DNA of 64,000 nt from assembly GCF_000688455.1 (NCBI RefSeq), contig NZ_JIAL01000001.1:1829001-1893000 (forward strand), given 5' to 3'. Within the stretch, counting starts at the first letter, position 1; each line of letters starts with the position of its first letter. Positions 43,922 through 53,519 of the stretch are shown piece after piece. The DNA is from Pseudacidobacterium ailaaui. GTDB lineage: Bacteria > Acidobacteriota > Terriglobia > Terriglobales > Acidobacteriaceae. The notes beneath the pieces were generated by a model, which was given only the letters and a program-made list of their open reading frames with translations, ran no database searches and was not told the origin of the DNA. The position numbers and the translations under genes were made by a program.

Positions 43922-45799
43922 CTACTCCACCGTCACCGATTTCGCCAGGTTTCTCGGCTGGTCTACATCGCAGCCGCGGCGGACGGCGATATGGTACGCG
44001 AGCAGTTGCAGCGGGATAACATCGAGCACGGGCAGCAGCAGCTCCGGGGCCTGCGGTACATAGAGCACATGGTCGGCGACATGCGGAATTTCTTCATCTT
44101 CTCTGACGGCCACGGCAATCACTTTCCCGGATCGGGCGGTGACTTCCTGAATGTTGGAGAGGGTCTTTTCGTAGCGCAGACGGGAGTCGCGATTGCTTCG
44201 GTCCTGTGTGGCCAGCACGACGACGGGCAGCTTTTCATCAATCAGGGCGTTGGGGCCGTGCTTCATTTCTCCAGCTGGATAGCCTTCAGCGTGGATGTAG
44301 GAGATTTCCTTCAGCTTCAGAGCACCTTCCAGCGCGATGGGGTAATGAATACCACGTCCCAGAAAGAGGAAGTCGGAAGCAGTCGAGTAAGTGCGGGCAA
44401 GCTGCTCGCATGGCCCATCGATGGTGCGTAAGACTTCTTCGACTTTACCCGGAAGCAGCGTGAGTTCTTCAAGCAGCGCTCGGCTTTCATCGGCGGAGAT
44501 GGTCCCGCGCGATTGCGCCAGATGCACGGCAAAGAGAAAGAGCGCGACCAGTTGCGCGGTGAATGCTTTGGTCGACGCGACGCCGATCTCCGGGCCGGCG
44601 TGGGTATAGATGACGCCGTGGGCTTCGCGGGTAATCATCGCCCCGACGACGTTGCAAATGGCGATGGTCCTGGATCCTTTCGCGATCATCTCGCGTTGTG
44701 CGGCCAGGGTATCGGCCGTTTCCCCTGATTGCGTAATCAGCAGGCCAAGCGCGTTCGGGTCGGCAATGGGGTCGCGGTAGCGGTATTCGCTGGCATAATC
44801 CACCTCGACAGGCAAGCGGGCAAGGCGCTCGATCATGAACTTTCCGGCGGTAGCGGCATGCCAGCTCGTGCCGCAGGCGGCGATGTGGATGCGGGTGGCG
44901 CGGCGGAAATCTTCTTCCGTCAGCTTCATTTCAGAGAGAAAGACCTTTCCTGTGTCCAGCGAGATACGGCCCAGCGTGGTGTCGCGGATGGCACGCGGCT
45001 GCTCGAAGATTTCCTTGAGCATAAAGTGCTTGTAGCCGCCCTTTTCCGCCTGGATCGGGTCCCACAGAATGCGCTGCACTGGCCGCTCAATGTGGTTGCC
45101 TTCAAAGTCGGTGAGGCGGACGCCTTCGGGGGTGAGCACGGCCATGTCGCCATCGGCCAGGAAGTAAAGATTGCGCGTGTGGTGCAGAATTCCCGGTACG
45201 TCCGAGGCGACGAAGTATTCCCCTTCGCCAAGACCGATGACGGCCGGAGGGCCGAACCGTGCGGCAACAATCTTGTTTGGCTCGTCGGCGCAGATCACGA
45301 CAAGGGCAAAGGCCCCGGTCAGGCGGCGGACAGCGCGGCGCACAGACTCTTCGAGCACCATGTTCTTGCCGGTCTGCGCCGCGGAGGCCATTTCCTGCTC
45401 AATGAGGTGGGCAATGATCTCGGTATCTGTTTCGGTGATAAATTTGTGGCCTTCGGCGATGAGTTCCTGCTTGAGCGCCAGGTAGTTTTCCACGATGCCG
45501 TTATGCACGACGACGATGCGGCCGGTGCAGTCGCGGTGCGGATGGGCGTTTTCCTCCGTAGGACGGCCGTGGGTGGCCCAGCGCGTGTGCCCGATGCCGT
45601 AGGTCCCCTCTACAGGACGCTCGTGCAGCACCTCTTCGAGCTTGCGGAGCTTGCCCGGTGCCCGGCGCAGTTCAAGGCCACGACTGCCGCCGACGGCGAT
45701 TCCGGCTGAGTCATAGCCGCGGTATTCCAGGCGGCGAAGCCCTTCAAGAATAACGGGGACGACTGGTTTGGGGCCGATATATCCGACGATTCCGCACAT
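43922..45799 (-). CDS. glmS: Glutamine-fructose-6-phosphate aminotransferase
   Basis: A 625-residue enzyme that makes glucosamine-6-phosphate from fructose-6-phosphate and glutamine, the entry to peptidoglycan and LPS amino sugars. The N-terminal glutaminase starts [17 protein letters not shown] with catalytic Cys2 and holds [10 protein letters not shown] and [19 protein letters not shown]. Two SIS isomerase domains follow ([50 protein letters not shown]). The C-terminus [13 protein letters not shown] is the classic KSVTVE end. The ATG at 45799 exposes Cys2, so the longer frame from 45820 is rejected. It diverges from the GH35-like gene. No glmS ribozyme is expected or seen. Confidence 0.98.
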   Translation of the reverse strand: MCGIVGYIGPKPVVPVILEGLRRLEYRGYDSAGIAVGGSRGLELRRAPGKLRKLEEVLHERPVEGTYGIGHTRWATHGRPTEENAHPHRDCTGRIVVVHNGIVENYLALKQELIAEGHKFITETDTEIIAHLIEQEMASAAQTGKNMVLEESVRRAVRRLTGAFALVVICADEPNKIVAARFGPPAVIGLGEGEYFVASDVPGILHHTRNLYFLADGDMAVLTPEGVRLTDFEGNHIERPVQRILWDPIQAEKGGYKHFMLKEIFEQPRAIRDTTLGRISLDTGKVFLSEMKLTEEDFRRATRIHIAACGTSWHAATAGKFMIERLARLPVEVDYASEYRYRDPIADPNALGLLITQSGETADTLAAQREMIAKGSRTIAICNVVGAMITREAHGVIYTHAGPEIGVASTKAFTAQLVALFLFAVHLAQSRGTISADESRALLEELTLLPGKVEEVLRTIDGPCEQLARTYSTASDFLFLGRGIHYPIALEGALKLKEISYIHAEGYPAGEMKHGPNALIDEKLPVVVLATQDRSNRDSRLRYEKTLSNIQEVTARSGKVIAVAVREDEEIPHVADHVLYVPQAPELLLPVLDVIPLQLLAYHIAVRRGCDVDQPRNLAKSVTVE

Positions 45800-45879
45800 A
45801 ACTGCATTGTACGGTAGCAATTCTGATGCCAGAACAGGCCGTCAAAGCCCCATCCTTGGGCAGGCGAAAGCACTCCAGA

Positions 45880-45896
45880 CCCCAAGGACCTTGGGG
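45880..45896. promoter_or_regulatory. 17-bp palindrome in the glmS / GH35-like divergent promoter region
   Basis: CCCCAAGG (45880-45887), a single A, then CCTTGGGG (45889-45896) form a perfect inverted repeat with a one-base centre. It lies in the 154-bp gap between the two divergent start codons, 81 bp from glmS and 58 bp from the GH35-like start. A hairpin with a one-base loop is not feasible, so a protein-binding operator is the better reading. Confidence 0.5.
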
Positions 45897-45953
45897 GTCA
45901 ACCTTCTGGTGGAGGGCCAATGCACGGCCCTTCTTTGATGTACTCTGTTGCGC

Positions 45954-47600
45954 ATGAAAAAGATGCCTTCTTTGGCCTGCCTCTTTTCATCGTTTGCTCT
46001 GCTCGGCCTCATGGTCCTGCTGCCCTATCGCATCCTGGCCCAAAAGGATGCGGCGCGCGGGACCCCAGTCAATCCTGACCCTGCGGCCTCACCGATGCCG
46101 AGGCTGGTGGAGAAAGACGGGCGCTTTGCGCTGCTGGTGGAGGGCAAGCCGTATATGGTTTTGGGTGGGCAGATCAATAACTCAAGCGCATGGCCTGCAA
46201 CCCTGCCCGAAGTCTGGCCGCTGCTGGAGAAGATGCACGCCAATACAGTCGAGGCGCCGGTGTACTGGGAGCAGATGGAGCCCAGGCCCGGTACGTTCGA
46301 CTTTACCAATGTTGATGCGCTCGTCATGCAGGCGCGGCAGCACTATATGCATCTGGTGCTGCTGTGGTTTGGAACCTGGAAGAACGGCAAGATGCACTAT
46401 GTTCCCGAATGGATGAAGACGGACATCATGCATTATCCACGCATGATCAACGAGCGCGGTGAGCCGATTGATGTGCTTTCGCCCAATGCTCCCGCAAACC
46501 TGGAGGCTGATCAACGCGCCTTCACGGCGCTGATGCGCCACGTGCGCGAGATCGACAGCGAGCAGCATACGGTACTGCTGGTGCAGGTAGAAAACGAGTC
46601 GGGTTCGATTGGGGCGGTCCGTGATTTTTCGTCTATAGCGCAGAAACAGTTCGACGGACCGGTGCCGACAGACTTGGTGAAAGCGCTGGGCAAACGTCCC
46701 GGCACGTGGAAGGAAGTCTTCGGGCCAGACGCAGATGAGAGTTTTGCCGCGTATTCTGTAGCGCACTACATCGACCAGGTGGCGCAGGCGGGCAAGACAC
46801 AGTATCCGCTACCGATGTACTGCAATGTGTGGCTGGGGTCCCGGCAGCAGGTCCCCGGAATTCATTATCCGAGCGGCGGCGCGGTACCGCACATGCTGGA
46901 CATATGGAAGGCGACCGCGCACGCCATCGACATGATCGGGCCGGACATCTATATCGATGACTCGCAGATGTACCGGCAGGTGCTCGATGCCTACGGACGC
47001 CGGGACAATGCAATGTGGGTCCCCGAGACCGGAGGCGGCGACGATTACGGCCGCTACTTCTTCTACGCGCTGGGGCACGGGGCGATCGGGTTTTCTCCCT
47101 TCGGAATGGACCAGACGGGGTGGACCTACGGGCCAGAGGAGTATCCCAGGCTGCACAGCCAGAACTACGCACTGCTGGGGCCGATGGACCGCGAGATCGC
47201 CGCATGGAACTTTGAGGGCAAACTGAAGACAGCGGTCGAAGAGCCGGGCCTGCCGAGCACGACCCTGGACTTTGGCAAATGGAAGGCAACCGTGGGCTTC
47301 GGGCTTCCACAATGGGGAGAGGCGCGCGCGACCGGCAGCAAAGAGCACGATGGGCGCGCTTTGATTGTGCAGATTGCCGAAGACGAATTTCTGGTGACGG
47401 GATTTGATGCGCGCGTGCAGTTTCAGCTCGCCGACCCCAATGGGCGTGAGCATATGCAATTTCTTCGCGTAGAAGAAGGCCGGTACGAGGACGGGCAATG
47501 GAAGATGTCGCGTTTGTGGAATGGCGACCAGACAGACTATGGGCTGAACTTCAGCCGTCAGGGGGCGCGCGTGGTGAGGGTGTTTCTGGGAACCTATTAG
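45954..47600 (+). CDS. Exported GH35-like beta-galactosidase (DUF5597 type)
   Basis: A 548-residue exported glycoside hydrolase with a signal peptide (SLACLFSSFALLGLMVLLPYR, then ILAQ). The catalytic barrel has PYMVLGGQINNSSAWP, WPLLEKMHANTVEAPVYWEQ, QVENESGSIGAV with the acid/base Glu215, and WVPETGGGDDYGRYFFYAL with the nucleophile Glu358. The order fits the GH35/GH42-like group with a C-terminal DUF5597 domain (FGLPQWGEARATG onward). It would act on beta-galactosides of plant or microbial polymers. The ATG at 45954 (or the one at 45963) is used; a TTG six bases upstream is weaker. It diverges from glmS. Confidence 0.85.
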   Translation: MKKMPSLACLFSSFALLGLMVLLPYRILAQKDAARGTPVNPDPAASPMPRLVEKDGRFALLVEGKPYMVLGGQINNSSAWPATLPEVWPLLEKMHANTVEAPVYWEQMEPRPGTFDFTNVDALVMQARQHYMHLVLLWFGTWKNGKMHYVPEWMKTDIMHYPRMINERGEPIDVLSPNAPANLEADQRAFTALMRHVREIDSEQHTVLLVQVENESGSIGAVRDFSSIAQKQFDGPVPTDLVKALGKRPGTWKEVFGPDADESFAAYSVAHYIDQVAQAGKTQYPLPMYCNVWLGSRQQVPGIHYPSGGAVPHMLDIWKATAHAIDMIGPDIYIDDSQMYRQVLDAYGRRDNAMWVPETGGGDDYGRYFFYALGHGAIGFSPFGMDQTGWTYGPEEYPRLHSQNYALLGPMDREIAAWNFEGKLKTAVEEPGLPSTTLDFGKWKATVGFGLPQWGEARATGSKEHDGRALIVQIAEDEFLVTGFDARVQFQLADPNGREHMQFLRVEEGRYEDGQWKMSRLWNGDQTDYGLNFSRQGARVVRVFLGTY

Positions 47601-47639
47601 GGTGTAGGACCGGAGGCGCTTATTCTATAGCTGCACCTT

Positions 47640-49514
47640 ATGAATGGGCAGGAGCGTGTATCCAAGCGTCGTTGGCTGAACCACGAGCCGCTGCTGGTCT
47701 TTGGCCTGGCGCTGGCTGCGCTTTATTTCACGCGCGACCTGCTCATCCCGTTCGCAATGGCGCTGACGCTGAATTTTCTTCTGGCGCCCGCCGTGATCCA
47801 ACTGGAAAAGCTGAGGTTCCGGCGGGTCCCTGCGGTGGTGCTGGTGGTCATGATGGCATCAGCGGTGCTGGGCGGAGTCGGATGGGTAGTGGCGCGCCAG
47901 CTGCTGGATGTGGCCAGCGATCTGCCCAATTACCATGCCAACATCGATGACAAGCTGGCGCGTATCCATGCGCCGACCACCGGCCCGATTGCCAATGCCA
48001 TCAATGGCCTGAAGTCGCTCACTCAGGAGCTTTCCGGGACCCCCGCGCCTAAGCCGCTTCCCCCTCCGGAGACAGAAAAAACACGCCGCAGCAGACGTGC
48101 GCGCGAAGCCGAAGCGCAGAAGGCCGAAGCACAGCAAACTCCGCAGCCGGTGGTTGTGGTCCCGCCGCCGGTGAGCGAGTGGGCCTACGCGCAGCAGATT
48201 TTGAAGCCAGTCATCAAGCCCTTGGGCATGATGGGCATGGTCTTTGTCTTTACCGTTTACATGCTGTTGAAACGCGAAGACCTGCGCAATCGCGTATTGC
48301 TGCTGGCCGGAATGGGACGCCTGAATGTGATGACGCAGGCGCTGAATGACGCGGCCACCCGTATCAGCAGCTATTTGCTGCTGAATGTACTGGTGAATGC
48401 CAGCTATGGTCTGGTCTTTGGTGCAGGGTTGTTTCTCCTGCATGTCCCGAATGCAACGCTATGGGGGGTGTTGCTGGCCATCCTGCGCATGGTGCCGTAC
48501 GTGGGCATGATTCTGGGCGGCGGACTGCCAATTGCCTTTGCCTTTGCGGTCTTTCCCGGATGGTGGACGCCGCTGATGGTGCTGGCCTTTTTTGTCGTAC
48601 TGGAAGTGGCAGTCAGCAATTTCATTGAGCCGTGGCTCTATGGCAGCCATACAGGGATCTCTCCGCTGGCGCTGGTCATCACGGCCATGGTGTGGACGCT
48701 GCTATGGGGAATCCCGGGACTCGTGCTTTCAACCCCGCTGACCGTATGCCTGATTGTGATGGGCCGCTATGTTCCGCAGATGGCCTTCCTGCATATTCTG
48801 CTGGGTGATGAAGCGCAGCTTGCCCCAGAGGCCCATTTTTATGAGCGCCTGCTGGCCATGGACCAGGCCGAGGCGCACCACATCGCAGACAAATTTCTGG
48901 AAGGGCATGATCTGGTCCATCTCTACGACGAGGTGGTGCTGCCCGCACTTAGTTTGGCTGAGCAGGACCGCCACAAAGGGCTCTTAGACGAGACGCGCAG
49001 CACCTTCCTCTTCCAGAGTGCGGCCGAGCTGGTGGCGGAGCTGACAGATTACCAGACGCCCTTGTCCCACGAGAGCAGCGCGCCGCCGCAAGCACGGGAG
49101 TGTCCCGTCGTCTGTGTGCCGGCCCACGATCAGGCCGACGAGCTGGCTGCCGTGATGCTGGCTCAGTTGCTGGAGCGGCAGGGACATAAGACCATCCTGC
49201 TGCAAGCACATGCTCTGACGCCGGAAATTCTGGGGCGTCTGGCCGAGGAGTCGGGGACGGCAGTCTGCATCTCCGCACTGCCGCCCTTTGCCTTTGTCCA
49301 TGCACGCTCGCTGTGCCAACTCGTAAGGCAGGCCCTGCCTGAGAACCGGATCCTGATTGGCCTATGGGGAGCGCAGGGCAATCCGGAGATATTGCGCGAG
49401 CGCTTTGGAGCGGCCCGGCCGGATGGTGTGGCCACAACGCTCTCCGGAGCAATGCGCCTGGCGCGGAAGTGTGAAGAGACAGTGCCTGTCAACGCTGCTC
49501 AGAAAATTGTCTGA
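47640..49514 (+). CDS. AI-2E-family transporter with C-terminal cobalamin-binding-like domain
   Basis: A 624-residue membrane protein. The N-terminal 350 or so residues are the AI-2E/PerM permease fold (LLIPFAMALTLNFLLAPAVI, VLGGVGWVVARQLLDVASDL, LRMVPYVGMILGGGLPIAFA, GIPGLVLSTPLTVCLIVMGR). A proline/charged insert about residues 137-180 (PKPLPPPETEKTRRSRRARE) breaks the periplasmic segment. The C-terminal 135 residues look like a Rossmann-type B12-binding domain (VVCVPAHDQADELAAVMLAQ, then LLERQGHKTILLQAHALTPE, VCISALPP). The DxHxxG histidine is replaced (DQADEL), so cobalamin itself is unlikely. Some family members export AI-2, others act as sodium/proton antiporters. The start follows the GH35-like gene by 39 bp. 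Confidence 0.82.
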   Translation: MNGQERVSKRRWLNHEPLLVFGLALAALYFTRDLLIPFAMALTLNFLLAPAVIQLEKLRFRRVPAVVLVVMMASAVLGGVGWVVARQLLDVASDLPNYHANIDDKLARIHAPTTGPIANAINGLKSLTQELSGTPAPKPLPPPETEKTRRSRRAREAEAQKAEAQQTPQPVVVVPPPVSEWAYAQQILKPVIKPLGMMGMVFVFTVYMLLKREDLRNRVLLLAGMGRLNVMTQALNDAATRISSYLLLNVLVNASYGLVFGAGLFLLHVPNATLWGVLLAILRMVPYVGMILGGGLPIAFAFAVFPGWWTPLMVLAFFVVLEVAVSNFIEPWLYGSHTGISPLALVITAMVWTLLWGIPGLVLSTPLTVCLIVMGRYVPQMAFLHILLGDEAQLAPEAHFYERLLAMDQAEAHHIADKFLEGHDLVHLYDEVVLPALSLAEQDRHKGLLDETRSTFLFQSAAELVAELTDYQTPLSHESSAPPQARECPVVCVPAHDQADELAAVMLAQLLERQGHKTILLQAHALTPEILGRLAEESGTAVCISALPPFAFVHARSLCQLVRQALPENRILIGLWGAQGNPEILRERFGAARPDGVATTLSGAMRLARKCEETVPVNAAQKIV

Positions 49515-49612
49515 GGAAGTCTCTGGATTCGTGAAATGCCTGGCTGCTTCGTCAGTCCTTGTGTCCGCCCCGGTAGAAGTGCCGCTTTCCATTTAGGATA
49601 AAAAGCATCGCC

Positions 49613-50767
49613 ATGAATCAAATGCGTCCGGTGTGGGCGGAGATCTCGCGCCTGCGCCTGCTGGCCAACTGGAAGTTGTTGTGTGCGGCCGCCCCTGCTG
49701 GGAGCGAGCTTGTGGCTGTGCTGAAGGCCAACGCCTATGGCCACGGAGCGCTGCTGTGCGGGCCGGTGCTGGCCGCAGCCGGCGTGCGCTGGTTCGGCGT
49801 CACTTGCGTGGAAGAGGGAATAGCGCTACGCAGGGAATGTCCGGATGCGCGCATTCTGGTCATGTCCGGCTTCTGGGAAGGAGAAGCCGAGGCGCTCATC
49901 GAGCACCGGCTGACGCCCCAGGTGTGGGAGGGCTTTCACTTTGAACTCCTACAAAAGGCCGCGCAGGGCCACGCAGTGGCTGTGCACCTTGAAATTGATA
50001 CCGGAATGTCGCGGCAGGGCGTGCGCTCGACAGAGAATCTAAAGAAGCTGCTTGCCCGCTATGGCGGAGGCTCCCCAGTAAAAATCGAAGGCGTGATGAC
50101 GCACTTCTCAGCGCCAGAGGTGCTCGAACCGGAGACGGTCCGCGAGCAGGTGGACCGCCTCGATGCCGCGCTCGAAGTCCTTCGCCGGCAGGGAATCAGG
50201 CCAGACTACATCCACGGAGGCAACTCAGCAACGGTGCTCGCAGCACAGCATCGCGAGGCGCTGGCGGCATTGGCCGGAAGATATGGCGCGCGCTTGATGC
50301 TGCGGCCGGGGATCGCCCTCTATGGCTATCCGCCGCGATTTGTGCCGGTGACAACGCATCCGCCCTTTACGCCGGTGCTCGCATGGAAGACGCGCATCGT
50401 CTCTCTGAGAGAGATCGAGGCAGGTGCCCCGGTCGGATACAACATGACCTTCCGGGCAGAGAGACCATTGCGTCTGGCGCTCATCCCGGTGGGGTATGCG
50501 GACGGACTCAACCGGCTGCTTTCTAACCGCGGACAGGCGCTGGTGCGCGGCAAAAAGGTGCGCATCGCAGGGCGGGTCTCCATGGACCAGACCATTTTGG
50601 ATGTAACCGATGTGCCCGGCGTCACCATTGGAGATGAGGTCGCGCTCATTGGTGAGCAGAGCAGCGAGCGCATCACCGCATTCGACCTTGCTGACGCTAC
50701 TGGGACCATCCCTTACGAAGTGACCTGCGCCATCAGCGCGCGCGTGCCGCGCCTTCTGGTTGATTAA
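49613..50767 (+). CDS. alr: Alanine racemase
   Basis: A 384-residue PLP enzyme that supplies D-alanine for peptidoglycan. The PLP Lys38 lies in ELVAVLKANAYGHG. The barrel has EIDTGMSRQGVR and the C-terminal domain carries the catalytic Tyr in APVGYNMTF followed by LRLALIPVGYADGL and KVRIAGRVSMDQTILDVT. Length and order are standard. It opens a plus-strand run: the alpha/beta hydrolase begins 9 bp after the stop. The start ATG at 49613 is the first in frame. Confidence 0.96.
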   Translation: MNQMRPVWAEISRLRLLANWKLLCAAAPAGSELVAVLKANAYGHGALLCGPVLAAAGVRWFGVTCVEEGIALRRECPDARILVMSGFWEGEAEALIEHRLTPQVWEGFHFELLQKAAQGHAVAVHLEIDTGMSRQGVRSTENLKKLLARYGGGSPVKIEGVMTHFSAPEVLEPETVREQVDRLDAALEVLRRQGIRPDYIHGGNSATVLAAQHREALAALAGRYGARLMLRPGIALYGYPPRFVPVTTHPPFTPVLAWKTRIVSLREIEAGAPVGYNMTFRAERPLRLALIPVGYADGLNRLLSNRGQALVRGKKVRIAGRVSMDQTILDVTDVPGVTIGDEVALIGEQSSERITAFDLADATGTIPYEVTCAISARVPRLLVD

Positions 50768-50776
50768 ACTAAAAGC

Positions 50777-52048
50777 ATGCTTCGCAACTGGTATGCGCGC
50801 TGGATGTATGCGTGGGAGACCGAGCTGACAACGCGCGACGAAAACAGGGTCGTGCGCCCCATGGAATGGGGTTTTGAATGGCTGGAGGACGTGCTGCGCA
50901 AACGGGGGCAGAGCCCCGCGCAAATGCCGCCCGGTCCAGTTGCCGCTGAACAGCGTATGGTCGCGCTGAACGAATGGATTGTTCGTAACAGTGACAGTTT
51001 CTTTTCCTATGCCCCGCCCACGGACTACCGGCTGGAAATGCGCCTTCCAGAATTGTTCCCCACAAATGTCCGTCCGGAAACACTGGCACAAGATGCAAAG
51101 CTGAAGGCACAGGCGGCGGCAGGGAAGCTGAAACCCGCGCCGTTTTTACGCTTTACTTCGCCCGTGCGCACGCCCTATCCGGAAAACGACCTGGTGAATG
51201 CGCGATGGTATCCGGCTCCGGTAGAAAAACAGGCAGGCAAACCAAAGCAGGCCATGATCGTCATGCCGCAGTGGAATGCGGACGCTTTCAGCCATAATGC
51301 GCTGTGCTCGCTTTTTAACCGCTTTGGGATCTCCGCTCTGCGGCTGAGCAAGCCCTATCACGACATCCGCCGACCTGCGGAGCTCGAACGCTCCGATTAC
51401 GCTGTCAGTTCCAATATCGGGCGGACCATCTCTGCGCTTCGGCAGGCCGTGGTCGACATTCGTTGCTGTGTGGACTGGCTGGAGGCGCAGGGCTATGAGC
51501 AGTTCGGGATCCTGGGCACCAGCCTTGGCTCCTGCTACGCCTTCATTGCCAGTGCGCACGATGAGCGACTATACGTGAATGCCTTCAACCACGCCTCGAC
51601 GTCCTTTGGCGATGTGGTCTGGACAGGCCAGAGTACGCGGCACATTCGCAAGGCCTTTGAAGATGCCGGCATGACGCAGCAGAGGTTGCACCGGTTGTGG
51701 TCGTCCATCAGCCCTGTCTCCTACATGGAGCGCTTTGCGTCAATGTCGAAGAAGGTCCTCGTCATCCATGCAACCTATGACCTGACTTTCCTGCGCGAAT
51801 ACTCCATCGAGGTCCTGCGCAGCTTCTCTGAGTTGGGCGTAGACTTCGTCTCCAAAGTGCTGCCCTGCGGGCACTACACCACCGGCGAGACGCCCTTCAA
51901 GTTCCTGGACGGATGGTATATGGGGTCCTTTGTATACCAGGCGTTTCGAGGGCTGGCGGGTTCGTATGCCGCACATGGGGCCGAGCGTCAAAAGTCGCCA
52001 TCCGGCCAGAAACAAGCCAGCATGGAAAAAGAGCTTATCTCGCGTTAA
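50777..52048 (+). CDS. Alpha/beta hydrolase, ABHD18-like
   Basis: A 423-residue soluble protein. The hydrolase core holds MIVMPQWNADAFSHNALCSL, then FGISALRLSKPYHDIRRP and FGILGTSLGSCYAFIASAHD. The last carries the nucleophile elbow GTSLGS with Ser249. A possible acid/His pair lies in LVIHATYDLTFLREYS and LPCGHYTTGETPF. The RxxPYHDxR pattern resembles the ABHD18/DUF2048 group, whose substrates are largely unknown. It has no signal peptide. It follows alr by 9 bp and probably shares its transcript. Function beyond hydrolase is not readable. Confidence 0.75.
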   Translation: MLRNWYARWMYAWETELTTRDENRVVRPMEWGFEWLEDVLRKRGQSPAQMPPGPVAAEQRMVALNEWIVRNSDSFFSYAPPTDYRLEMRLPELFPTNVRPETLAQDAKLKAQAAAGKLKPAPFLRFTSPVRTPYPENDLVNARWYPAPVEKQAGKPKQAMIVMPQWNADAFSHNALCSLFNRFGISALRLSKPYHDIRRPAELERSDYAVSSNIGRTISALRQAVVDIRCCVDWLEAQGYEQFGILGTSLGSCYAFIASAHDERLYVNAFNHASTSFGDVVWTGQSTRHIRKAFEDAGMTQQRLHRLWSSISPVSYMERFASMSKKVLVIHATYDLTFLREYSIEVLRSFSELGVDFVSKVLPCGHYTTGETPFKFLDGWYMGSFVYQAFRGLAGSYAAHGAERQKSPSGQKQASMEKELISR

Positions 52049-52203
52049 AGTACCGGGATCGGGCCAAAAGAAACCGCGGAGGTTGAAGGAAGGGTGCTCC
52101 TCACCCGGAACATGCGGGACTTTCGGGCGAGCGCGTCACATGGTCTGTGCGCCGTATACGCTTTCCCAAACAAGACGGCATCTTGAGGCGATACAATCAG
52201 AGC

Positions 52204-53481
52204 ATGTCCGACCGCATGTCTTTGCCGCTTTCGCAGGCCGATCCTGAGATCGCCGCTGCCGTTGAGAATGAAGTCCGCCGCCAGCATGAAGGGCTGGAGA
52301 TGATCGCCTCAGAGAACTTCGTCAGCGAGGCTGTTCTGGAAGCAGCGGGCACTGTCTTTACCAACAAATACGCAGAGGGCTATCCCGGTCGCCGCTATTA
52401 TGGCGGCTGCGAGTTCGCAGACGTGGTGGAGAACCTGGCCCGTGATCGTGTGAAGCAGCTCTTTGGTGCCGAACATACCAATGTACAGCCGCATTCCGGC
52501 TCGCAGGCCAATGCCGCAGCGTACATGGCCGTCCTCAGTCCCGGGGATACGATTCTCGGCCTCGATCTTGCCCACGGCGGCCATCTGACCCACGGGCACA
52601 AGCTGAATTTTTCCGGCAAGCTTTATCGCGTGGTCTCCTATGGCGTGCGCAAGGACACCGAAGTGATTGACTATGACGAACTGGAGCAGATTGCTGCGCG
52701 CGAGAAGCCGAAGGTGATTGTGGGCGGAGGCAGCGCCTATCCGCGCATCTTCGATTTTCCACGCATGCGCCAGATTGCTGATAAGGTCGGCGCGCTCCTC
52801 ATCGTAGACATGGCACACTTTGCCGGGCTCGTTGCCGGAGGCGCGCATCCTTCGCCGGTACCGCACGCGCACATCGTCACCAGCACTACGCATAAGACGC
52901 TGCGCGGTCCGCGCTCAGGGCTCGTCCTCTCAAAGCAGGAGTTTGCAGCCGCGATTGACAAGTCCGTCTTTCCCGGGCAGCAGGGAGGTCCGCTGGTCCA
53001 CATCATGGCCGCGAAGGCTGTTGCCTTCCGCGAAGCCCTTCAGCCCGATTTCAAGCAGTACGCACAGCAGATCGTTGCCAATGCGCGCGTCCTGGCCGAA
53101 ACCCTTCAGGCCGAGGGGTTCCGCATCATCTCTGGCGGAACAGATACGCATCTGATGCTGGTGGACGTCTTCTCGAAGGGAATGCTGGGCAGTGAAGCAG
53201 AAGCCGCACTGGGTGAGGCCGGCATTACGGTCAACAAAAATGCGATCCCCTTTGATACGAATCCGCCGCTCAAGCCTTCGGGCATCCGCATCGGAACGCC
53301 AGCGCTCACCACGCGCGGCATGAAGGAAGCTGAAATGCGCACCATCGGCAAATGGATCACCGAGGCCCTGAACGGGCGCAACAATCCGCAGACGCTCAAG
53401 CGCATTCGCGGACAGGTTCTCGAACTCGCCGAACAGTTTCCGCTCTATGGCTGGCTGCGTCAACCGGCCGTGGTGGCATAA
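52204..53481 (+). CDS. glyA: Serine hydroxymethyltransferase
   Basis: A 425-residue PLP enzyme converting serine and tetrahydrofolate to glycine and 5,10-methylene-THF. Motifs are [55 protein letters not shown] and the PLP lysine in [20 protein letters not shown]. The C-terminal domain has [12 protein letters not shown] and [17 protein letters not shown]. The ATG at 52204 matches the normal N-terminus ([15 protein letters not shown]); the frame open from 52147 is an unneeded extension. It stands 155 bp after the hydrolase and 38 bp before the lactonase. Confidence 0.98.
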   Translation: MSDRMSLPLSQADPEIAAAVENEVRRQHEGLEMIASENFVSEAVLEAAGTVFTNKYAEGYPGRRYYGGCEFADVVENLARDRVKQLFGAEHTNVQPHSGSQANAAAYMAVLSPGDTILGLDLAHGGHLTHGHKLNFSGKLYRVVSYGVRKDTEVIDYDELEQIAAREKPKVIVGGGSAYPRIFDFPRMRQIADKVGALLIVDMAHFAGLVAGGAHPSPVPHAHIVTSTTHKTLRGPRSGLVLSKQEFAAAIDKSVFPGQQGGPLVHIMAAKAVAFREALQPDFKQYAQQIVANARVLAETLQAEGFRIISGGTDTHLMLVDVFSKGMLGSEAEAALGEAGITVNKNAIPFDTNPPLKPSGIRIGTPALTTRGMKEAEMRTIGKWITEALNGRNNPQTLKRIRGQVLELAEQFPLYGWLRQPAVVA

Positions 53482-53519
53482 CTACTCAATGGCCTAACTT
53501 TTCTTAAGGAAACATCCGC

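Noticed and set aside
44729-45709. Long plus-strand frame of 326 codons opposite glmS
   Set aside because: It is antisense to a fully conserved glmS and has no family features; such frames arise from the GC-rich third positions of the real gene.
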